Shown here piece after piece: positions 38,001 to 47,702 of a stretch of DNA of 64,000 bases (position 1 is its first letter; the number at the start of each line of letters is the position of its first letter). This DNA is from a virus: IMG/VR virus record IMGVR_UViG_3300036790_000419, positions 84,914 to 148,913 of that record; one strand, written 5' to 3'. Both the position numbers and the translations under genes were made by a program. The notes below the pieces were generated by a model, which was given only the letters and a program-made list of their open reading frames with translations, was not told the DNA's origin and did no database searches.

Positions 38001-41000
38001 TGGCGGCCGATGCCGTGGGCAAGGTGGTCATCGGCGTGGCCGGGCTGGCCGGCAAGCTGCCCGCCCTCAGCGCCGGGGCGGAGGCCGTAGCCCGCGCGCT
38101 GGGCGCGACCAACACCCAGCTGGTCAGTATCGCCAGGAGCAGCACCGAGGTCAGTGCCGTCTCCGACATGATGGGGGCGAAGGCCAGCGAGGAGGAGCTG
38201 GCCCAGCTCGCGATCTCCATCAAGGCCACCGGGCAGAGCGTCGAGGAGTTCGTGGCCTCGGCCGGCACCACCTCAGCGGCGCGGCTTGAGAGGTTCAGCA
38301 CCGGGCTGGACGACGCGGGCAAGAAGTCCGTCGCCCTGGGCATCGCCGCCGGCGCGAGCGACACCCAGCTGGCCGGGATGGCCACCCGGCTGGGCGGCAC
38401 CGCTGAGGAAGCGGGCGCGCTGGCCATCGAGGGCGGCGCGGCGGCCGAGGCGGTCGGCGCGGGCGGGGGCGGGCTGCTGGCCGCGCTCGGCAACCTTGTC
38501 CCGGTGCTGGGCAACGCCTACGTCGACCTCGGCCTGCTCGCTGCCGCCCTGGTCGGCCTCGGGGTGTACCTGGGGACCCGGGCCGACCAGACTAAGCAGT
38601 TCACCGACGCCATGGGGCAGGCCGTCGAGAAGGCGTCGCTGCTCACGGTGATTTCCACCACGGTCGGCAACCTGGCCGAGGTCACCACCACCCTCAACAA
38701 GGCCCAGGCCACCGGCGTCGGCAACGCCAGCGAGCTGGCCGCCTCCCAGTCCGACCTGTCCGGCAAGCTCCAGGAGGAGCTGACCCACGTCGGCGACGTG
38801 TCCAAGGCCTACGGGACGAACTTCGTCGGCTCACTGGCACTGATGAACGCCGCCGGCGTCACCACCAACCAGCTGTTCACCACCCAGGCAGGCGTCTGGG
38901 CCGTGGCGATGCAGCAGGTCAAGGGCCTCATCTCCGGCTACCAGGCCATGGGCCAGCAGATGGGGGCGGTCGGCGAGGACCTCAACGCGCTGAACCTGCA
39001 GAACTCGGCGCAGGCCGCGTCGATGGACAAGCTCAACCAGGCCTACGACGCGTGGACCAAGACCGTCGGCCAGGGCCCGAGCGCGTTCATCTCCATGGCC
39101 CAGGGCTTCGCCACCTTCCAGAAGGACGCGGCAGCGGCCGGGGCCTCGATGTCCGGCCTGAGCGCCACCAGCCTCACCCTGCAGAGCGACTTCCAGGCCA
39201 GCTACGGCGATGTCGAGTCCCTGTTCGACGCGTTCCGCAACGACCAGGCGCTCACCGGCACCGGTGACTTCACGTCCTTCGTCAAGGACGCCGTCGCCCA
39301 GCTGATTCCCATGGCGGGCGGGTCCAAGGAGGCCGCGGCCCAGATCTCGGCGCTGGCCCAGGAGGCCGGCGGCCCGGCCACGACCAGCATCAAGACCCTG
39401 CAGCAGTGGGTCGGCAACATCACTGACCCGCTGCAGAAGATGTACGACGCGACCAACAGCGAGTCGGACGCCGCCTCCAACCTGAGCCAGGACGCCGCCC
39501 GGCTGACTAACACGCTGCAGCAGCAGCTCAACCCCGCCATGGCGAGCGCCATCTTCAACGCGCACGGCGGCCAGGGGGTCTTCAACGCGTTCGCTGACGC
39601 GCTGGCTAAGTCCGGCCCGTCCAGCGCGGCCACCGTGACAGCGGCACACAACGTGGCCGCCGAGCTGCTGGCGGTGTCCGGCACCAGTGCGAGCGCCAAA
39701 GCCAGTTTCGTCGGCTTCGGCGAAGCGATGGGGCTGAGCACCAAGAAGGCCAACGCGCTGTGGGCTCAGGTCACCGCGCTCCCGAAGAACGTCACGACCA
39801 CCTACGAGCTGGACGCCACCGAGGCGCTCAAGAAGGCGGCCAAGCTCCAGGCCGAGCTACCGGGACTTACCGGGAAGAAAAAGCTTGAGGTCGAGGCACA
39901 GATCAAGGACCTGAAGCTGCAGGCCCTGCAGGACAAGCTCAAGGCGGCCAAGGGCGACGTCTCCGACCTCGACAACGCGAGCCTGAGCAAGCTGCGCGGC
40001 GAGCTGGCGAAGACGGCCAGCTCCACAGCGAACCTGGTCAAGCCGGGCGAGACCGACACGATTCTCAAGTCGTTCAAGGACGGCACGTTCTACGAGGCGA
40101 CGTTCCTCGCCTTCATCCCCCAGGTGCAGCGCGGCCTGGAGGTCATGAACCACGCGATCGGCCAGTTCTTCGTTCACGACATCCCGGAGGCACTCGGCGT
40201 CACCGGCCACGCCTTCGAGGCGGCGTGGGACGGGATGGTCAACTGGTTCACCCAGTCGGTGCCGCACGCGCTGGAAGCCGCCTGGGACACGGTCTCCGGC
40301 TTCTTTGACCGGGCGTTCACGCACGACATCCCCGAGGCCTGGGACCGGGCCTGGAACGACCTGGTCTCCCCGGTGACCCACGCGTTCGACTCGGTGAAAA
40401 CCTGGGTCTCCTCCAATTTCGACAACTGGTGGAAGACTCACGGCAGCGCCGTCGAGGCAGTCTGGAACGCGGTCTGGGGGCAGGTCCGCGGTGACGCCCT
40501 CGCCGCGTGGCACTTCATCGAGTCCGACGCGACTACCGCCTGGCACGTCGTCACCGCCCTGTTCACCAGCGGGCCCGCCAAGCAGCTCTGGAGCGGGTTC
40601 GCCAGTGCCGGCAAGGACGTCTGGAACGGGTTCACCGGGGCTGCCCGGGCCGCCTGGGGCCTGGCGGTCGCCGGCGCCAAGGGCGCGCTGAGCAACATCG
40701 AGGCCGTCTTCAAGGCCGGCTGGGCCGTCGTCGCCGCGCTCGGCAAGTCCGCCTGGGACCTGCTTTCGAATTTCATCGTTGCCGACGTGAAATCCGCCGC
40801 AGCCGTGGTCGAGGCCGTCTTCAAGGTGGCCTGGGCCGTGGTGGAGGCCGCGGGCAAGATCATCTGGGACACCCTGGTCCTGGTAATCAACGAGTTCCTG
40901 GACATCGTCACCGGCCACTGGCAGACCGCGTGGAAAGACCTGCAGGCCTACGCCGTTCAGGTGTGGAACGCGATCAGGACCGCCGGCATCCAGGTGTGGA

Positions 41001-43687
41001 ACGCGCTTTCGAGTGCGGCCACCCAGGTCTGGAACAACATCTGGAACGCGGTCAAGACCTCGGCCACCCAGGTCTGGAACGCGCTGCGCACCGGCGGCCA
41101 GCAGGCGTGGTCCGCGATCTGGCACTCGCTGGACGCCACGGTCATCCAGCCGATGCAGCGGTTTTTCACCGGCACCGTCCCCGGCTGGTGGAACTCGCTG
41201 GCAGGCAAGTGGAAGTCCATGTGGTCGAGCGCGTGGACCACCTTCAACAGCGACATCCTGAGCCCGATCGAGAAGTTCTTCACCTCAACGCTGCCGACCG
41301 CGATGGAGAACTCCCTCAAGGGCGGCATCAACCACGTCATCGACGACATCAACAAGGTCATCGGCTTCATCAACGCCGTGACCTCGGTGGTGGGCGTCCA
41401 CATCGGCACCATCTCCCACCTGGCGTCGGGCGGCGCGGTGCGGATGGCCGCGGGCTCGGTGCCGGGCACCGGCGACGAGGACGGCACGCACATCATCGCC
41501 ATGGGCGGCGAGTACATGCTGCGCAAGCCCGCCCGGATGGCGCTGCAGCAGGAGTACGGGCCAGGCTTCCTGGACCGCCTGAACCAGGCGGACAGCTGGC
41601 TGGGCGCCGGCTCGCGCGGCAACGCGGCGTCGCAGCGCCGCCCCGGCGGCGGCCGGTACGCCAGTGGCGGCGGGATCCTCGGTGACATCGGCAACTGGGT
41701 CGGCGACGCGGCCAGCGCCGTGGCGGGGGCGGCCACCGACGTCTGGCACGGGATCAGCGACGCGGCCGGCGAGGTGGCCAAGTTCGGCGAGAAGGCCGTC
41801 TTCAACGCGATGTGGACCGTCTCCGGCGCCCCGGCGGAAAAGGCCATGGAGGCACTCGGCACCCCTGGCGACATGGGCGCGTCCTGGCTGCAGCAGGTCC
41901 ACAACGGCGTCGAAACCTGGATGACCGCCCAGACCTCGAAGGCCGCGGCCCAGGCCGGCGGCCCGGCCGGCGGCGCGACCGGCAGCGACATGGCCAACGG
42001 CCGGGAGCTGTACAACTACCTGCTGAGGAACCTGTTCGGCGGGAACAAGATAGCGGCGGCCGGGGCAGCTGCTAGCATCTGGGGCGAAAGTTCCTGGAAC
42101 CCGTTCGCGCAGGGTACCGGGGGCCGCGGCCTGATCGGCTGGACCCCGCCGAGCACCATCAGCGACGCCGACTTCAAGGGCGGCATGGCCACCCAGCTGC
42201 CGGCCATCCTGCGGTTCGTGACCTCCAGCGGGGACGCCGGCGTCATCGCGGAGATGTTCCAGGCTGGCAGCGTGCTGCAGGCGGCCAACGAGTGGGGGGT
42301 GGGCGTCGAGCGGTTCGGCATCAACGACGTGCACCCGGAGGGCGTCGCGCTGGCGTCCTCGTTCATGGCGGGCGGCGGGCCGGTGGCGGACGCGATCCGG
42401 TCGGTGACCTCCAACCTCAGCAACCAGGAGGCGATGGCAGTCAGCTCCTGGCTGCTGACCAGGATGAACCCGGCCGGGTCTGACACCGCGCACGGGGCGT
42501 ACGGCGCGTGGCTGCTGCCGCTGGCCAGGAACAAGGGCCTCACCCAGGCGCAGGCGCAGAACCCGCTGACCGAGGCACGCCTGGTGGCCCCTGTCTACGC
42601 CAAGGCGGTTCTCGGGTCCACCCCGGCCGCCTGGAAGGCGACCCCCGCGCAGGCGGCGGAGAAGGCCTACGCGGCGGCGAGCCAGTCCCTGGGCGTCCGC
42701 TGGGCCACCCCGGCCGCCGGCACCCTGGCGGCGGCCTGGAACGCCGTCTCCCAGGCACTCGGCCCGGCCGTGCCGCAGACCACCGCGGGCACCAGCTCCG
42801 CAAGCACCGCGGCCTACCAGGCCGCCGCCGCGCAGTTGTACCCCGACTGGGAGGGCGCGCTCGGCCCGTGGCACAGCCTGTACGCGCTAAAGCAGCCCAA
42901 GGGCACCCCGGCCGCGGACTGGGCGACGTGGCTGGCGCAGCGCGCCGTCGTGCAGAACCGGGTGGGCACCGCCAGCAGCTACATCGCGCCGCTGTTCACC
43001 GACCTGAAGGCCAACCCGCAGGAGCTGACGGCGGCCACGTGGTCGAACGCCGACTCCTCGGTCCGGCGCTGGCAGGCGGCGATGGACGTGGCCGGCTGGG
43101 CGAAGTCCAAGGAGGCCCAGTACTACAGCCCGGTCCAGTCGAACCTGGCGAAGCTGGAGCCGGAGATCATCGCGGCGGCCAACGCGTGGCACCAGGTGTG
43201 GGGCACCACGCACACCCCGGCCCCGGGGGACGGGTCCTCCGGGGGAGGCGGCGGGGGAACAGGGACCACCGGGCCGGGCTCCGGGCCGGGCGGCGGCGCC
43301 GGGCCCACCGTCATCGACCTCGCCCCGCTCATCACCGGCGGCCCGAAGGTGACCAACGCCGGCGACTACGGCTTCACCGTCGCCACCGGGGGCGGCGTCC
43401 CGGCGCTCGGCAGCGTGGCGGGGATGTTCAGCGGCGGCATGGGCATGGCGGCCGGCGGGGTGGTGCCTAACCTGTTCGTGCCGGGCCTGTCGGCTAACCT
43501 GTCGCGCCAGCTGACGGCCGCCACCTCGGGCCAGCTGCCGCGCACCCTGTCGGACGCGGCCGGCAACCGGGTGGGCCTGCACGTAGATCAGTTGAATATT
43601 TCGAATCCTGTTGGCCAGACCACTGAAGAATCGATAATTCGAACGAGCAACCGGCTGGCGTTCCTCGGGGGGCGCGGAATGATATGA
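35086..43687 (+). CDS. tape measure protein with tail lysozyme domain
   Basis: The long frame opens at ATG 35162 and runs 2,841 codons. The likely real start is ATG 35086 (AGGGGGTGA upstream), whose frame reads MAYEGPSYWYVIYKAVGLPR and then TGA at 35146; the long frame resumes with DFSDLMRDAAEAKAAL. A +1 shift at AGG-TGA-C would join them. The body is rich in Ala and helices with several hydrophobic segments (residues about 730-1000 of the long frame) and Trp-rich helical repeats (VWNALSSAATQVWNNIWNAV). Near residues 2275-2400 a phage tail lysozyme domain is visible: ELYNYLLRNLFGGNKIAAAG, ASIWGESSWNPFAQGTGGRG, LIGWTPP. The length predicts a tail of about 430 nm. Confidence 0.9.
35143..35149 (+). 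other. possible +1 frameshift or indel at AGG-TGA-C
   Basis: The ribosome from ATG 35086 meets TGA after the rare codon AGG. Skipping T35146 gives GAC-TTC and the tape-measure frame. UGA-C after a slow codon is the context of known +1 shifts (for example RF2). Confidence 0.45.
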
Positions 43688-43708
43688 GCGGGGCGTAGCA
43701 GGAAGGCA

Positions 43709-44228
43709 TGGCACCTCCTCGCATACCCGTAGAAGTCCGCTTTTGGCGGAACGTCGAACGGCGCAGCTTCGCGGAGTGCTGACCCTGGCTGCTGACCACG
43801 GATAAGCGCGGTCGTGGTGTTTTTGGGCTTCATGCTGGCGAGCTTGAGGCTTTGCATACAGGCACTTACCTACCTGCGAGGGTGGCATACCGCCTCTTGT
43901 GGGGCCGTTGGCCTGACCCGCAGGCTCTCCATGGGTGTGACAACCCGCCGTGCTGCAACGCAGAGAACCCAGAGCACATCCACGAGGGAACACAGTTGCA
44001 GAACATGCAGGAGATGAACAGCCGGGGTCGTCATGCACATGGCTACTCCCTGAGCGCCCGTGCTGGTGAGCGACACCCGCTAGCGAGGCTCACGCAGGAG
44101 CAGGCAGATGAGATGCGACAGCTTGCCGGGGGCGTTAGCCGGAAGGACTTGGCCGTCATGTTCAACATCTCCCTGTCTCAGGTGGGCATGGTCTTGCGGG
44201 GCGAGTCGTACCGGCGATTAGCCGTGTA
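43709..44228 (+). pseudogene. HNH endonuclease with in-frame TGA
   Basis: From ATG 43709 the frame reads PRIPVEVRFWRNVERRSFAEC then TGA (about 43781) then PWLLTTDKRGRGVFGLHAGE, and continues open. The second part holds the HNH core: GTYLPARVAYRLLWG, LHGCDNPPCCNAENPEH, EGTQLQNMQEMNSRGR, and a C-terminal HTH (LTQEQADEMRQLAGGVSRKD). Family members have CWPW where this has C-TGA-PW, so TGA replaces TGG (Trp). Either a nonsense mutation, translation of a shortened protein from TTG 43852, or UGA readthrough. The true 3' end is unclear; the frame runs into the Dit gene. Confidence 0.65.
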
Positions 44229-45088
44229 TGCCCCAGGCTCCTGTTGCCGCGTTCTCCCCCAACGAGCTGTGGTTTTGGAACGGAATGCCACTGAATCAAC
44301 CGTTTTGGAACATCGCTACCTTCGGCGGCTCGCGGTTCGGCCTGCCCACATTGCGCGGCCAGGACTACCAGGTGCCCTACCGGGCCGGGCAGAGCTGGCG
44401 GGCGAAGTACCCCGACGAGCGCACCGTCACGCTCACCATGTGGACCGACAGCCAGATGTCGGGTAACCAGTCCTACCCCGCGTCTGACCCGCGCCGCGCG
44501 TTCAACGACAACTGGCAGGCGTTGCGGCAGGCGTTCTGGACCCGGGGCGTGCAGGGCAGCGTGCAAGGCCAGCTCACCCGCAACTGGTTCCTGACGGTGG
44601 GCGGCACGCCGGTCATGGTGCAGTCCACCGCCATGGCCGAGATCGCCGGCAGCATGGATCCGACGATGAACGGCCGCCTGAGCGCTGCGTTTTCCGTGGA
44701 CCTGCTCCTTGCGGACCCGTATTTCGCAGGGGGCCAGGTTACGCAGGCCGTAACAGGCAGCGGCACTGTCGTCAACCCCGGCGAGGGGGTGGCAGGGGAG
44801 AACTTCGCCAGTGCGGTCAACAGCTTCACTGTGGCCATCTCCGCAGCCTGCACGGTCACCAATTCCACAGCTGGGGTGTCGTTCACTCACAACGGGTCCG
44901 GGGTGGTGTCCTGGCCAGTCACCGTGGACGTACTGCGTGCCACGGCCGCGGACCACGCGGGAAACAACGTGATCGGCGGCTTGAGCCACACTGGTGCCCG
45001 GATGTTCATGGCTTTGCTTAACGGGTCGAACACGATCCTGGTCTCCGCTGGCACAGCGACGCTGGCTTACAACCCCCCGTATGTCTGA
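44228..45088 (+). CDS. distal tail protein (Dit)
   Basis: The 286-residue protein connects the tube to the tail tip. Position right after the tape measure and the pattern NELWFWNGMPLNQPFWNIAT, YQVPYRAGQSWRAKY, TVTLTMWTDSQM, then RNWFLTVGG in the first 140 residues fit Dit N-terminal domains. ATG ends a motif copy (44214-44230) that lies inside the end of the HNH frame, so the inserted nuclease did not destroy it. Confidence 0.75.
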   Translation: MPQAPVAAFSPNELWFWNGMPLNQPFWNIATFGGSRFGLPTLRGQDYQVPYRAGQSWRAKYPDERTVTLTMWTDSQMSGNQSYPASDPRRAFNDNWQALRQAFWTRGVQGSVQGQLTRNWFLTVGGTPVMVQSTAMAEIAGSMDPTMNGRLSAAFSVDLLLADPYFAGGQVTQAVTGSGTVVNPGEGVAGENFASAVNSFTVAISAACTVTNSTAGVSFTHNGSGVVSWPVTVDVLRATAADHAGNNVIGGLSHTGARMFMALLNGSNTILVSAGTATLAYNPPYV

Positions 45089-45176
45089 TGCTGCTGAAGA
45101 CGAGGCCGCTCGCGGTCGCCGCTTAACGCTTGCCGATTACGCCCCCAGAGTCCCAACGAGGATCGAGGGGGTGTAA
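45081..45176 (+). CDS. micro-protein (31 aa)
   Basis: ATG overlaps the Dit stop, and the frame ends seven bases before the next GTG. Acidic then basic (SDAAEDEAARGRRLTLADYA). Translational coupling on both sides is the only support. Confidence 0.4.
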   Translation: MSDAAEDEAARGRRLTLADYAPRVPTRIEGV

Positions 45177-45182
45177 CGCAGC

Positions 45183-46097
45183 GTGGTGCAGTGGAGGTAC
45201 TACAGTAACACGGCTGTTCAGGACACCCTGGCTTCGGCTGTTAACACCTCGGTCACCTCGCTTGTCACCGGCTCCGGTGCCCCGCAGGGCTACCCGGTCA
45301 GCTTCCCGTTCACCTTGTCGCTGGAGCCGGGCACCGCTAACTTCGAGCTGGTCTCCGCCACCGCCGGCGCGGGCACCAGTGCCAGCCCGTGGACCGTGAC
45401 GCGCGGCTACGACGGAACCCTGGCCAGGGCTCACGCCGCCGGGTCCGTCCTCGTGCACTCCTGGAGCGCGGGCGACCTCACCGAGGCGGCGGAGCACTAC
45501 GCGATGGGCTCCGGCTCGGGGGTGCACGGCCTGCCCGCCTCAGCGTGGGCGGGCAACGCGGCGGTCACCGTCAACGAGGTCACGCTGGCGAACTCGACCA
45601 CCAACGTGGTGAGCTGGTCGGGCATCCCGGCCACTTACCAGCACCTGCTTATCCTGGTGCAGGCCCGGCTGACCGAGACCACCGCGCTGGCCGACGACGT
45701 CACGCTGACGTTCAACGGCGATACCGGCGCGCACTACTCCAGCCTCACCGTGTCGGCGACCAACACCTCCGGCTCGCTGGTCGGCCCGGCCGCGGCCACC
45801 GCCTTCGCCACGGCGAACATCCCGGCCTTCCGGGTGGCCGCCAGCCAGGCCGGGGCCCCGGCCAACGCGGGCAGCGGCTTCGCGTGGATCCCGAACTACG
45901 CCTCGGCCGCCTTCAACAAGAACGTCCTCGCCATGTCCGGAGCCGGCAACGGCACCTCCGCCATGGTCGACGGGCGGCTGCGCTGGGGCTTCTGGAACCC
46001 GTCCTCGCAGGCGGCGGTGACCGCCGTGTCGCTGACCGCCCCGGCCGGGTCCAACTTCCTGACTGGCAGCCAGTTCGCGCTGTACGGGGTGGGCTGA
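45183..46097 (+). CDS. minor tail protein, fibre-like
   Basis: The 304-residue protein has an N-terminal SFPFTLSLEPGTANFELVSA and the sequence SASPWTVTRGYDGTLARAHA, a linker typical of phage fibre attachment (W-TVTRG-DGT-A-AH), then EHYAMGSGSGVHGLPASAWA and a beta-rich C-terminal receptor-type domain. GAGGGGG lies upstream. Probably a tail-tip fibre. Confidence 0.65.
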   Translation: MVQWRYYSNTAVQDTLASAVNTSVTSLVTGSGAPQGYPVSFPFTLSLEPGTANFELVSATAGAGTSASPWTVTRGYDGTLARAHAAGSVLVHSWSAGDLTEAAEHYAMGSGSGVHGLPASAWAGNAAVTVNEVTLANSTTNVVSWSGIPATYQHLLILVQARLTETTALADDVTLTFNGDTGAHYSSLTVSATNTSGSLVGPAAATAFATANIPAFRVAASQAGAPANAGSGFAWIPNYASAAFNKNVLAMSGAGNGTSAMVDGRLRWGFWNPSSQAAVTAVSLTAPAGSNFLTGSQFALYGVG

Positions 46098-46327
46098 TGG
46101 CGACTGAGCGGATCGTCGACCTGGAGAACCAGCGCTACGCGGACCGCGAGTACGAGGGGCTGGTTCCCGAGAGCGCCGCTGCTGCTGAGGAAGCCAGCCG
46201 CGAGCGGCAGGCCCTGGCCCTGGCCCGGCTGCGCAAGCGGGTGCGCGAGCCCGCCAGCCCGAGGACCTTCCTGACTCTCTCCGACCTGACTGACCTGCTT
46301 ATCGTGCTGGGAGTGGACGACTGGTGA
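46097..46327 (+). CDS. small helical protein
   Basis: Seventy-six residues, ATG overlapping the fibre stop. Highly charged helix (AAAEEASRERQALALARLRKR) and hydrophobic end (LTLSDLTDLLIVLGVDDW). It may be a fibre chaperone or baseplate accessory; unknown. Confidence 0.55.
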   Translation: MATERIVDLENQRYADREYEGLVPESAAAAEEASRERQALALARLRKRVREPASPRTFLTLSDLTDLLIVLGVDDW

Positions 46328-46479
46328 GCGAAACCGTGACCGTGACCGATTACGACGAGTACCGGGTGAGCGAGGGCCTGGAGCTGGGCTTGCGCGGCAC
46401 CAGGTTCGTCCCGTACCCGGCAACCCCCGGGCCACGCCCGCGTCCCGAGAATGCCGAGGGGCCACATGACGTCCGGTGA
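46324..46479 (+). CDS. micro-protein (51 aa)
   Basis: GTG overlaps the previous stop, and the end overlaps the next ATG (46466) by 14 bases. Begins SETVTVTDYDEYRVSEGLEL and ends Pro-rich. Function unknown. Confidence 0.45.
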   Translation: MSETVTVTDYDEYRVSEGLELGLRGTRFVPYPATPGPRPRPENAEGPHDVR

Positions 46480-47155
46480 TTTTGCAGGAGCAGCTGAGCA
46501 GCTTCGCGTCGGGGCCAGTATCCCGCTAGGCGAGTTCGTCCGCGTGCGCACCTCACTCAACGTGAAGCGGTGGGACGCTGACCAGACCGAGTGGGCCCTC
46601 CGCAAGCTCGACCGTGACACGCTGGGCCTGCTCAAGGCGGGCCGGGACGTCACCATCTCTGCGGAGACGTTCGCCCGTCTCGGGGTGGCCCCGTACTCCG
46701 AGACGCAGGACGACGACTGCAACCTGGTGACGCAGGCCGGCTGGGTGGCTATCCTCGGCTCGGTTGCCGGCACGTCGATCGCCACCAAGTTCAGCGCGAC
46801 CGCCGGGCGCGTCGGGGCTGGCACCGTTAGCACCACTGCCACCTACGCCGATGCGCACCTGGGCGGGGACGGCAACTCGACCACCGCTTGGTACAAGCTG
46901 GTCTCCGGAGCCCCCGCCATCTCCACTGGCTCCTCGCCACCCACCCTGGCCTTCGCCGCGACGTTCGGCACGTCGGCGGGTAACTTCGCGTGGGCCGAGT
47001 TCGGCACCGACAACGGGACGGCCGACTCTAACACGGTCTCCGGCGTGTTCCTGAACCACGGCATCAGCGCGCAGGGCACCAAGGTCAGCGGCCAGACCTG
47101 GACCGCGACAGAGACCCTGACGTTCGGCTTTGCGCCACTAGTGGACATTAGTTAG
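46466..47155 (+). CDS. minor structural protein
   Basis: The 229-residue product has an N-terminal helical part (DQTEWALRKLDRDTLGLLKA) and a C-terminal beta domain rich in Gly/Ser/Thr (TYADAHLGGDGNSTTAWYKL, ATETLTFGFAPLVDIS). The start sits after GAGGGG. Tail-tip region protein of unknown detail. Confidence 0.55.
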   Translation: MTSGDFAGAAEQLRVGASIPLGEFVRVRTSLNVKRWDADQTEWALRKLDRDTLGLLKAGRDVTISAETFARLGVAPYSETQDDDCNLVTQAGWVAILGSVAGTSIATKFSATAGRVGAGTVSTTATYADAHLGGDGNSTTAWYKLVSGAPAISTGSSPPTLAFAATFGTSAGNFAWAEFGTDNGTADSNTVSGVFLNHGISAQGTKVSGQTWTATETLTFGFAPLVDIS

Positions 47156-47215
47156 CTGCCTTTAGGAGACCTCACATGATCATCGCTATAAATTTGAGAA
47201 AGGAGTTCCTGAAAG

Positions 47216-47629
47216 ATGAATTTTCCGTTCATTGGTGCCGCAAGCGGCGTTGAAGGAGTTCTAATCCCTGGGGGCATTCCGGGTTACAAGATCTCTCTTC
47301 GCGGGTTGCAAGTTACGGTGCAGTCAGCCCCGGTCGTTTCGGGGCCAGCCACGTTGGCCCTTAGTCAGCTCGCTACTGTCGACAACAAGCAGGGGCGGGG
47401 CCCTAACGGGAGTTTCGTTCTTACGTTCTTGCCGTCTACCACAAAAGCCCTCTACTTCTCGTATGAGTTCCCCGAAGGCTGCGTAGAGACCATTGGGTTT
47501 CCTGTTGAGGACATCCAAGGGCCGCCCGGTCAGCCATACAGCATCACCTGGGCAGTAACGCCTTCCGGGACAGACGACCTCAATGTAGATCTCGCCTACT
47601 GGGGGCAGTTTGTGCCCATCTCGGGATAA
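47216..47629 (+). CDS. small structural protein on an AT-rich insert
   Basis: The 137-residue product has AAAGGAG upstream, a much more Bacillus-like signal than its neighbours, and AT-richer codons. It is beta-rich (LRGLQVTVQSAPVVSG, YFSYEFPEGCVETIGF). Base composition from about 47170 to 47640 differs from both sides, suggesting a recently acquired module. Confidence 0.55.
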   Translation: MNFPFIGAASGVEGVLIPGGIPGYKISLRGLQVTVQSAPVVSGPATLALSQLATVDNKQGRGPNGSFVLTFLPSTTKALYFSYEFPEGCVETIGFPVEDIQGPPGQPYSITWAVTPSGTDDLNVDLAYWGQFVPISG

Positions 47630-47702
47630 TTGTTCCGGCTAGGCGCAAACCGTCGTCGCAATTGCCCGAAAGTCCGGCAGGAGGTGAGGCGGTGATGTCC
47701 CG

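Noticed and set aside
45133-46355. Further copies of CCGATTA at 45133 and 46348
   Set aside because: Both lie inside reading frames as codons GAT-TAC and are not followed at the fixed distance by GGC and a start codon.
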